Assembly: GCA_026874595.1 (NCBI GenBank)
Contig: CM049314.1
Span: forward strand, 24,503,729-24,567,728
Source: Sipunculus nudus
Taxonomy: Eukaryota; Annelida; Sipuncula; Golfingiida; Sipunculidae
Direction: 5' to 3'
DNA length: 64,000 nucleotides
In this document: positions 35,201 to 44,945 of the stretch, piece after piece
How the letters are laid out: each line of letters opens with the position of its first letter
Numbering within the stretch: the stretch's first letter is position 1
The notes under the pieces: generated by a model
What the model was told of the DNA's origin: nothing
Database searches by the model: none
What the model saw: the letters and a program-made list of their open reading frames with translations, nothing else
Made by a program: the position numbers and the translations under genes

Positions 35201-36606
35201 AGTATCAGGTCTTTTTTACTAAATTTTCCTTACCATGGAGGGGAACCATGAATTTGCTCGGCGATAAAATTGTTATTGTACTTGTACTTTATCATTTGGA
35301 CTGTATTGCTGTGTTTTTATATCTCCAAAATGCCTTTCACGGTTTCCTCGAATAAAATACACACAAATTTATTATGGTAACCAGATACAGTATTCCTTAT
35401 TCTAAAATTCATGAGCTTTAATGTCAAACCAAGTCGGTTATATTTATACACTACACATCGAAATCAATAACATTTATTCTGCTCTTGCGATTAAGAAAAT
35501 GCTTTTCAAGAACATCATGGTTTACAGTGTTCACTTCATTTACTGGGAGACTTTTTTATTCCAATAGAGTATCATAATTTTAGACTGAATTTTGCATTGC
35601 ATTCACTGTTACTTTGGTTAAATACTTTTATAGTTAAGATATTGCAGGTTAACTAAGATTTATGAATATGATTTAGGTCTCTTTATATGTTAGTATACAT
35701 TGTGTGGTAATCAATATTTGTTGGCTTCGCGTTACAATAATTTAATCATGAAACTGCGACTTTCGATTTCTACCAAAAGTAAATACATGTGAAATGCCAC
35801 TTGATCATTAAAACAACACCTGTCCTTTCATTGAACATGGAGGCTGGACGTGATGTCAATACCGAGGAGATCCAAAGGCACACATTCTTTTCTACCCGCC
35901 CCAATCATATACTGACGGGTAGGAAAAGTGAGATCACCCGGGCGACGTTGACTTAGTCAGAGAATCAGCAAATAGGAATATACTAAAAACCAGAAATCCT
36001 TTGTGATAAAACGGGAGCATTTATGAATCAGAAAAGATATAACATTATTTACGTTCAATATTTTGAACGTTGTCCGCTACTGAGGATAAGCCGAATCCAG
36101 AAAGTCCTAGTGATCAGTGTGTGTGCCATAAATTTGGATCTTGGAAAAGGAAAGTCATGAAATAAGAGGAAATGTTCGTGAGTGAAATAAAACATTTAAA
36201 TTTCCGCATTTTCTCTAAAGAAACTTTGATCCACCAGTTTCAGTCAGACTTAATGTCAAACTGTATGTGTCAAGGCTGTGACTGTGAGAGTTAGGAGTGC
36301 TTCCAGTTTTATGTGTCTCAAGAAGTCGAAATCTTAAAACTACAGTGTCTTCCCAAGTCGTGCCCAGACAGTTTTATGTGCCTTTGCATGCCAGTTTCGG
36401 AATATAACACCAAGAGCATTTATCTCCAAGACTCGATATAAAAAAGTTCTAGGATTAAGTGAACAATTAAGGAATCAAAGTGCCTCTTCGTAGAAGATTA
36501 ATAGTTGAGGGACTACGAACGTTTAAAACAAAAGAAGTAACAAATATCTTTCACCTGCGTTGATAAATAATAAAAAAAATATCCTTCGACACGAGAACTC
36601 ACGTTA
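32295..36606. other. Intergenic between the two-TM gene (minus) and the DUF1647-like gene (plus)
   Basis: These two genes point away from each other, so both promoters lie in this 4.3 kb. It is the least repetitive stretch of the window. A GT/poly-G tract lies at 34393-34427. The piece 35840-36600 upstream of the DUF1647-like start is likely to contain its 5' UTR or promoter. I could not place a TATA box or a transcription start. Confidence 0.45.
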
Positions 36607-36747
36607 ATGAAAAATTATTTAAGGATTTATGAAATGCGTCTCTCCAAAATGATCAAACTTTGGTATTCCAGGTATACTATTTTAGGCCTGGTTGCCTTGA
36701 CTACACTATTTTACTTCCACTTCAACAAACCATATCCGCAAATCAAG
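36607..36747 (+). CDS. DUF1647-like gene exon 1: cytoplasmic tail and membrane anchor
   Basis: The exon encodes 47 residues. The first ATG in frame was chosen; M10 and M15 follow in the same frame and could also serve while keeping the anchor (YTILGLVALTTLFYF). The donor is AAG|GTAAGG. A 5' untranslated region probably extends upstream into 36.0-36.6 kb. Confidence 0.78.
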
Positions 36748-39700
36748 GTAAGGAAAAAGTTTTGTAAATTGTAATTTTTATGTTATCTCTAGATATTCTT
36801 CATATTCACACTTCCTATTCTCTGTACCCAATGGGTAGAACTGTCCTGACACTATGCCAGATCCCTAGTGGCTATAAACAGCAAATTCAGACCAATGGAT
36901 ACCGTGGGCAAATGGTTTAAATTGTGAAGAGTGCAACGTGAGCGCTGCTAAAGTAGAGTTCAAGTGTCTAACTTTACCAAGCAGTAGAACTTTGACATGA
37001 CGGCAACATGTGTGCGTGCACACACAGCCTCGTTTCGGCTAGGATTTCCCCATCCGTGAATAGGGTCTATAACGTGGGCGTCAAGAAGTAATCACAGGAT
37101 CTTAAACGATTATATATTCTTGATGCTTCGCCTAACCCTTCATCTCTTTTTTTCGACGATTATCTTAAAGCTATTCGCTATCTTTCATCTGCCTCTGTGT
37201 GTTGTTTTCAAATTTAAACGTAAAGTCAATGTTTTTGAATAACTATCTTTCCGAAAAAAAGTTTATAATTCTCCTTATAATATAAATTGTACGAAAATAA
37301 ATAATCATTTTTTCACATTATACTCATTTATAATATATTTTGAGTTAACATAGATACATATTATTATTATTATTATTATAATTATTATCAGCTGAAGCGC
37401 CTGATCACTAAAAGACACGCGGCCGTCACGTGGAGAGAGGACGTTAAACCAATGGCGTACTTCACCCAAATATACTTCCCAAAGGCAAGGTACTACCTAT
37501 ACCTGAGCAAGAAAATAAGAAAGGGCATCCCATTTCACGTCAACATGACCAACCAAATATTGACAGAGTTAGGCTGGACCGGAGCCAATAAGTTCGTCGA
37601 CTTAAAGGAAGACCTCCCCAAACCAATCATCGTCATGGCAACCTCCAGTGCAAGGCACCTTGGAACCATTTCCACCATTGCGTCTGTGCAGCATCATCTC
37701 CCAAAATTCAAAATTATCGTGTACGACCTTGGTCTTAAACCAAACGAACAGGATCAGGTGAGTTCGTGTGTTATAAAATTACTTCAGAGTTCGAAGATAG
37801 TTTTGCATATATTTCTTGATCGAGTATATTTACATGCTATGGTGTCAGCCTTCATGGAAACTCAGGCATAATCCTATTTATTGAGAGAATATTTATTATT
37901 TTATTGTATAATGTTTTTATGCATGATATCCTCTCAATCAGCATTCAGTTGGTATCCTATTTGTCGGTTTTGTTTCACGAATAATATATTTATATAACAT
38001 ATTTGTATAGTGGAGGATTTTAAATTACGCACTAAGAAATATAAACTTTGATCTTTTAAATTTCATTTCTTTCTTGTTGTCAGGATTAATGCGGGTTTTC
38101 GGCTGGATGCAGTTTTTATGTTGACATGTCTATTTTACTGTTTCTTTTAGATAAGGGGGCTGTGTGGAGTCGAACTGAGACGATTTAAACATGAAGTATT
38201 CCCGTCACACGTTAAGTACATCAGAAACTTCGCCTGGAAACCCATCCTTTTGCAGGTATGTGGGACTGCTCTTGCTGACTGTATTGTATGCTTTCAAACA
38301 AGGCCAGATATGGACTGAGCGGGCTGCTGCCAAGGACTTCACATTCTATGGGGCCTCAGCTTCATGCAAAAAAAAATCAAATTTTAATTCATTAATTGTG
38401 TCGGCAAAAAAAAATGTTTTAGCATGAGGTCTTAGCGAGATACAGATTGTGAAAAAAAATCACTATTAAATTTTGGAAAATTTTGAAATTTTGCATTTAA
38501 GAATTTTGCATAGAAAAAAGCAGCATCTTGATGAATTTGCAAAGACCCGGCCTTAGCTATGACTATTCTGTGAGGACGTCATTATTAATTATATACGTCT
38601 ATTGATTCATTAAATGTAATAAATGCATAGACGGTCTCTTTAATCTGAAATAATTTCAGAAACGTTCCACTTGAATTCCTCAGATAAGAAGGGAATTAAT
38701 TTCTTGTGATAATCAGTGGGGGCCTGCCTGGGACTCATGTGGCACCACTCCACGTTGTTCCGCAACTCCTCTGTGACCACGCCTCGGAAATGTCCGTTTT
38801 TGGCCTTCAACTGCTAGAATCGATGGCAAGTGTGTCCTAAGCGGGGCTCATTTCCCATATTTCACATACATCCTGGCAAACTTGACATTTGAGATTTTTC
38901 TAGCAAAATTATTGTAGCATCATCTATCAGGAACTGCAATAACTAAACAAGAACGGGTAATATGCCAGTCCAAAGAAATAACTATAGGCGTCATATAGTG
39001 ATCATATACTTTTATTTTTATTTTACAGTTTTACGTACAGTTTGGCTTAATGTTTATGGGGATCAAGGCACCTGTAACTACATGTGCAAAAATTAAAATA
39101 CTTTTACAGGCTTGTAAATCTAACTTCGATTACAAAGTGATCCAATTTTGATTTTGTTTTAATTTCCTTTAAATTATCATATTATTTATAAGCATACAAA
39201 TTGAAAAAATACCTAAATTAAGTGAACAATTTTTCCCTTCAGATGTGCCTGAAGGAGTTTGGGGGAGTCCTGTGGCTGGAACATTCAAATGTTTTAACAA
39301 CCAGCGAGAAGAACCTTCAAAGTGCTGCGTCATTGGTCAAGCAGACGGGGATCGTTTTTCTGGGCGGGAGAAGCGCACACACCACGTCATATTACACCGA
39401 CCCGCGGGTTTACCGATACATACCGTCGGAGTACCAAAAAATGGTCTCATCGTACCAAGTTAGGACGGCCCCGCTCCTGATCTATAACACCCCGAGAATC
39501 CATGAACGAATCACCAAGTGGCTCGTTTTGTGTGCATTAAATAAACAGTGCATCTCTCCCAGCCGTACCTCGAAAAAATACTGTAAACAGGGCCTCAGGG
39601 TCAGGGATAAAGCTCGGAAACGCACTTTCCGTTGCCATGGATACGACATGTCCTTGCTAAACGTTCTGGTAAAAAATGAATTTCAATTTGACCATGAGCA

Positions 39701-39782
39701 GTTTCTGAGTGAGACACGTATATCTGCGTCATATAACAAGGAAGAGGGTAGGAAATTACATGAACCAAAAACATGCCGATAA
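36607..39782 (+). CDS. DUF1647-like type II membrane protein, putative glycosyltransferase-like, four exons
   Basis: The gene model is join(36607..36747, 37392..37757, 38151..38255, 39243..39782), giving 383 residues. Exon 1 has a basic N-terminus (several Lys/Arg before residue 22) and a hydrophobic anchor at about 23-37, the layout of a Golgi type II protein. The luminal part contains PIIVMATSS (125-133), KIIVYDLGL (154-162), PSHVKYIRNFAWKP (187-200) and FGGVLWLEHSN (210-220). This order resembles the nematode/mollusc DUF1647 family as I remember it (I/V-V-T-A-A-S, I-V-Y-D-L-G, Y-A-W-K-P, W-M-D-S). A sequon (Asn98-Met-Thr) lies in the luminal part. All three introns are GT-AG and phase 0 (AAG|GTAAGG, CAG|GTGAGT, CAG|GTATGT donors; TATCAG, TTTTAG, CTTCAG acceptors). 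The enzyme activity is inference, because no clear DxD metal site is visible; E217 sits where relatives carry an acidic residue. I do not know a substrate. Confidence 0.82.
37392..37757 (+). CDS. DUF1647-like gene exon 2: stem and start of the globular domain
   Basis: The exon encodes 122 residues, starting LKRLITKRHAAVTW after the acceptor ATTATCAG and ending NEQDQ before GTGAGT. It contains the Asn98 sequon, PIIVMATSS and the IIVYDLGL beta-strand motif. Confidence 0.88.
38151..38255 (+). CDS. DUF1647-like gene exon 3
   Basis: The exon encodes 35 residues, IRGLCGVELRRF through FAWKPILLQ, flanked by TTTCTTTTAG and GTATGTGG. It is too short to appear as a long ORF. It joins exons 2 and 4 in phase 0 and supplies the family's Y/F-A-W-K-P motif. 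Confidence 0.85.
39243..39782 (+). CDS. DUF1647-like gene exon 4, C-terminal domain and stop
   Basis: The exon encodes 179 residues after the acceptor TTCCCTTCAG. It starts MCLKEFGGVLWLEHSN and contains a Cys-rich stretch (LCALNKQCISPS, YCKQG, FRCHG) that may form luminal disulfides, and it ends KTCR-stop. A polyadenylation-like AATAAA lies at 40119-40124 and another at 40804-40809. Confidence 0.88.
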   Translation: MCLKEFGGVLWLEHSNVLTTSEKNLQSAASLVKQTGIVFLGGRSAHTTSYYTDPRVYRYIPSEYQKMVSSYQVRTAPLLIYNTPRIHERITKWLVLCALNKQCISPSRTSKKYCKQGLRVRDKARKRTFRCHGYDMSLLNVLVKNEFQFDHEQFLSETRISASYNKEEGRKLHEPKTCR

Positions 39783-41586
39783 ACAGACAAGAACGCATAA
39801 ATATTAATTGCCCCGAACGTTAACCATGTGCATTATATGGTCTACGTGTTTTTAAATAATTTAAGATCACATAAAAAAACTAAGTGTTTTACGGATTCTG
39901 TCTTCTTTTTTTTTTTTTTTTTGTTAACCGGTGGAGCCACAATACTTTGGATTTACAAGTTTCCTAGGAAAACAACGAAATTTTGCTTCAGTTCTTGAAA
40001 TCAACACAAAGCTTAGTCCATTTCCCATTTCTTTTTTAATTAATATAAATTAAGGAATCAATGCATGATACAAGTAAGCCAACATTATCGAGGACCTGGT
40101 CCTCATTTGCAAGAAAAAAATAAATAATAATCTATGAAACAGCTAAATTTTGTGTGTGGCCTAAAGACGTTTAAACGAACATTAGGCTCTCTCATTCTCT
40201 TTCTCTCATACAACAAATAGCATATGCTTATCATACCCTTATAAAATCTGGCACTGTGAACACGGCAGGAATGTGCGTTTTGTCGGTATTAAAAAGGGTT
40301 AAATCAAGTTAATTTTCAAGGGAACGCATCAAATGTTCGTATAATTGAGCTTCACTTGACACATCTGTAGATGCCCCTTAGAAGATGGACGTTCCCTTGT
40401 TAACCAATTGTTTCAAAACTCCTTTTTTTTTTTCTTTAATGAGATGATATATTTTCCATTGAGTTACATTGGTCTCTGCATGGAAAGAAAACCCGGAAAC
40501 GCTGACAAATGTATAACCATAATATCACAAGTCCATATATCACTGTACGTTGCACTATATATGTCACTGCATGGGTCATAATAGTTTCAGTCAAGTTGAT
40601 ACTTATATTTGTAAGTTTCCGTTTGTTCTCTTGTTTTAAGCGGTAAAGGAGAGAAAAGATACATAAAATGTATGATTGTAATTGATGATTTGTAATTTAG
40701 GTGCACATTATCTATTAGTAAAACTTTATAGTGAAAATTAGAATCGGAATCAAGTGGATTTTGAACTTTACGTATATTTTAATGTATTCCCCGAATTAAA
40801 AGGAATAAAATTTTGATTTTATGACAGCAAACCAGCTGGTATGTGTATTATATTTATGGAGCGTTAGCCATGTCTTTGTCTTGTTGTATGTCTTTGTTTG
40901 TTTGTGTGTGGGTGTTTTTCTCTGTACATAACGGTTACAGGTTTATGTTCAGACTCTGTAAGGGATGTTTGTACGGTATATGTCGGGTAATTGCAGAGGG
41001 GCCATTTTCTGTAAAATTTTGTCAATAATGAGAGCCATTTCAAAAGTTCATTCCTCACGCGGGGGCTATATATACACTGAAGTATCATCTGTGTTTTGAC
41101 CGCTGCTTTGTATAGCAAGATTCTCTGGGTCTCACCACCAGGGCTCACACAGGGCAAACAATTGTGATCAAGACCAATAATAGCGTGGTATCGCATTGTG
41201 CATCTAATTCCAAGGTATTAAATCTGCGACAACAAGCCCTCGTTGGTTTGATTTTTTGTCCTGTGCCAGCCCTGGTGGCGAGACCCCATGCAACTAGTTC
41301 AGCAAAGCAGTGGTTAAAATGAAGGAGATCTGGATCGACTGTACAATGCATGGCCGCTGCGTGATGAGTTTAGTTCACCCCATCATACAAACCCTTATGC
41401 GGCAAATAACAGTACTTGCAAAACACAGTTTGCAGCTATTATTTAAGAAAATATTGATTGATTTTATAAACAGCGAAGAGTGACTAATTTGAACAAAAAT
41501 ATATGGTACACAATGAATGCGTGTAGTATCCAATAGATTCCTAGCCTTGAATGCAGTAACCCCATGAATGTAATGTGAGAGTAACA
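39783..41586. other. Intergenic, 3' flank of the DUF1647-like gene
   Basis: AT-rich, with AATAAA signals at 40119-40124 and 40804-40809 that could end the upstream transcript. No further gene was seen. Confidence 0.4.
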
Positions 41587-41865
41587 AAAGGCCACACTCA
41601 CACATCCTCGGGGTCTTCCGGGACTGCCCTACAACACGGAACGCGGAACGGGGGCTAAAAAAAATTAACAAATCGCATTTGTTGAAATAAATTTATTACA
41701 ATAAATTATGCCATGAAATATTCACGAATTAAAATTTTAACACAATTTTTTATATCTTTGCTCTGTTACGTTCCGTAAATTATGCCCCTGTCACGCGTTC
41801 CATGTTCCGTTCCGTGTTTTAGGTCAGCCCCGGAAGACCCCCCAGGAGGTGTGAGTGAGGCCTTT
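41587..41865. repeat. Long hairpin: about 70-80-bp imperfect inverted arms around an AT-rich loop
   Basis: Left arm 41587-41655 (AAGGCCACACTCACACATCC, GGTCTTCCGGGACTG, ACACGGAAC) pairs with right arm 41783-41865 (CACGCGTTCCATGTTCCGTT, CAGCCCCGGAAGACC, AGGTGTGAGTGAGGCC). The arms are GC-rich, while the loop of about 125 bases is strongly AT-rich. It looks like a small foldback/MITE or a mobile hairpin. Frames across it are by-products. Confidence 0.75.
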
Positions 41866-43300
41866 TGTTTTGACTTTGCCGAACTGATTTCAAAAGGCCG
41901 AAGCGTAGTGAAGGCCCCCCGGTGTGCAAGGTTTGGAGAGTACATGGCATATGGTCCAATTACTGCTGCAGTGAGAGAAAACAAGTGACCCATGGGTCAT
42001 GACGCTCAGCTGCCAAGCATGACCTGTGACATCATGGACTGAGATTCACAACTTCCAGTCAAATTTTGAAGAACCAATTTGCCAATTTGTTGAAAATTTT
42101 CTATGACAACAGAAATATATATCACCTATGTCTGGTTAAAACACAGTGAATTGATGGTCTGAGGAAAATGCATGATTGTTAAGCTATCAGGAACTATTCC
42201 AACAGCTTGCTTGAAACCTGTCAGTCTCAAAAGGAACACCACAAAGGGCAAATATAAGATCAAAATATATAGCAAAAATCAAGGAAATACATGCAAGAAT
42301 TATTGAGAAACAGGTGCTTCTGTATGAATTTTTATTCAATACAAGCCAACTGTACTGCACTTTTATAAATGATGGTAATATTTATTCAGAAATATTTGAC
42401 CCAATCCTTTACAAGATTACATAAATATACATCCAACTGCATTCACTTTAACTGTTCTTGAGATAATATGATCAAAAGGAATTAAAAGATGGTTGCCTGG
42501 TGGCCATATTGGACTTCTGACAATTCTGAAATCAGACAACAAACATTCTCTAAATCGGACCAAACATTAAAGAAAAATTACTGAAACTGCCCTGAAGAAA
42601 GAATTTCTAAGGTGGCTAACTGGCAGACATAATGGATTTCTGACAAGTATGACATTTGATATCCCACATTCTCCAATAAGAGACCAAACTTGGGGCAAAT
42701 TATCCAGTAATAAATGCCCAAAATAATTCAAAAGGCATGTCCAGGCCCTCATATCAGATTTATAGATATGCAATTGTAAAAAGTGTAAGTCCAATATTTT
42801 ATATTATCACTCTGCTTTTCAATGGGGTCAGCAGGGTAGGTAAACTGCCAAACCTGATAGAAAAGAAATGCAGAAAGCATGACTAAGAGTCTTGAAATAA
42901 AACAAAAAGCCATCCTAAATCAAGGTACACATCCACATATTATGAGAACAAACACTTGCTTTTATAGGTGGTGATATATATTAAAATATTCAGATATCTA
43001 GGAAACTAAGTTTATTGCTAGGATTCCATAAAATAAACTGTAAAATGTTCCCATCATCTTATAAATCAGTAGCTAAACCTTAATACTATACTCTCATAGT
43101 CTTAATGCCTGGCTGAAGCATTCTGACAACAGTGTTTTTGTTATGAAGTAACGAGGTACTTATCACTGAGCCTTATCACTTAATAGGCTGATACAAAAGG
43201 GAGTCATATGTCACCAGTGTCACTCAGGGTGATGTACCAACTGGAGTGGGATGGTTATATATACAAGAAAAATAGAGATGGTCTATAAAATAAGTAATTG
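41866..43300. other. Intergenic, no gene seen
   Basis: AT-rich. From about 42050 a faint pattern (GAACCAATTTGCCAATTTG, AAACAGGTGCTTCTG) recalls the degenerate repeats at 50-52.6 kb. Confidence 0.35.
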
Positions 43301-44160
43301 TTAACATCCCTGACCTATGACCTTGGCCTTTTGCCCATATATATACTGGATTCTTTCTAAATGATGGGTGACTACTGACCACTTAAATCTGGTGTAATTA
43401 TTTGGCAACCAATGGGTGAATAACTCTGACCTGCAACCTTTAACCTGCTGACCAGCTGACCCCAAAATCAATAAGTTATTTATTCAAGCAAAAAGACCCA
43501 TAAATATGAAGTTTGAGTCAAACTGAGTGATGCATAGATGTGGCATATGTGAAAGACTGAAGGTTTGGGTTGAACAGTTACACTTGAAATATGCTCACAA
43601 GCATTTACAATAATTAAATATTGTGACCTTGACCTTTGACTTTTTGACCTCAACATCAATAGGCTTCTTCCCTTATTGGTAGGTAAGCCATATATGACAG
43701 ATGGAAGGTACAGATTGAAAAGTTTGCCTGAAAATGACTCCACGCAAGAAGTGGGTGCTGTGAACTTGACCTTTGACCTCAAAATCAACAGGTCTTTTCC
43801 CCTGTTGGCAGAGAAGCGATATCAGTGCTGGAAGGTTTGGAATGAAAAGTCTAGCTTGAAATGTGTCCACTATCTTTTCAAAGAAGTGGATCCTGTGACC
43901 CTGACCTTTGACCTTGTGACCTCAAAATCTATAGGATTCTTCTCCCACTTAGTAGGTGAGCTATATGTGAAAGATCAAAGAATTGGGATGAAAGAGTTGG
44001 CTTAAAATGCATCCACAGGCTTTTCAAAGAAGAGGCTCCTGTGACCTTGACCTTTGACCTTTTGACCTAAAAAAATTATGGTTCTTCCCCTGTTGGTAGG
44101 TGAGCTGTATGTGAAAGATGGAAGGTTTGGGATGAAAATTTTGTCTCAAAGAGTTATTTC
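43300..44160 (-). repeat. Tandem array of about 135-146-bp units carrying AGGTCAAAGGTCA
   Basis: Units share GGAAGGTTTGGGATGAAAA, TTGAAATGTGTCCAC, TTTTCAAAGAAG and TGACCTTTGACCT. The last is perfect at 43767-43779, 43902-43914 and 44048-44060, and one base off at about 43630. At least two more diverged units lie to the left. Read on the minus strand the core is AGGTCAAAGGTCA. Confidence 0.85.
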
Positions 44161-44380
44161 TGGGGGGTGCAAACACACCCCATAACTTCGAGAATATAGG
44201 TCGCAGTGACCTAATTTCAGGTTTGCAAGGAAATCTTTTTATAACCTCTAAGACTGCATAGGGTTCATGGCCCTAGCCCCTACGGTTACGATTTGTGCCC
44301 GGACGGCCGGACGGAAGGACGCCGGACAAAGACCCATCGCTATAGCCCAGCATGACTGAAAGTCAGCTGAGCTAAAAAAA
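44160..44380 (+). mobile_element. Right-end fragment of the 13815-15285-type element
   Basis: GAATATAGGTCGCAGTGACC, CCCCTACGGTTACGATTTG, GGACGCCGGACAAAG and GCTATAGCCCAGCATGACTG follow the same order as in 15080-15285, ending AGCTGAGCTAAAAAA. Confidence 0.75.
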
Positions 44381-44945
44381 ACGGGATATGCATCAGTATA
44401 AATTTAAGCAACGGGACACAAAAACAATTTAGTCTGAGCATTTTCTTTACTGTAACAAACTGAGAATAGTATCAATCTGGAACAGCCTGTACCTGCCGAA
44501 AATGTAAATGTTGACTAATTAAATGCTCTTAGAATAAATTAAAAAAAAAACTATCTTAAAAAGCCAAATGTACATCTCAAAGTCGAAATAGAGACCAATT
44601 AATAAACTAAAAGAAATTGACTGGGTATATGTGTTTAATCAATGAAATTTAAATATAACAACGAGAGAACCAAAGGCCTCAATCCTATTAGCCAAATGGT
44701 CTAATCCCAAATGGAACGGTCCATTTACACATTCAGATAGTTAGGAACCTTTAATTCCTTCATACCTTACAAACCCGGGATATATATTCCTAGTAGTCAT
44801 GTTGCCCATTTCATGAAATGGCAAATTAAACGCGTCAAAATGTATATATAGATATGGGTGTGTATGTATGACTTTGTGTGTGTGTGTCGCTGTGTGAAGA
44901 AAATATATTAACTTTATGTTAAAATTCAAACAACAAAATACAACA
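44381..44945. other. 3' flank of the TRIM gene
   Basis: AT-rich, with a short GT run at about 44870-44890. No clear polyadenylation signal for the minus-strand TRIM gene was found. Confidence 0.35.
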
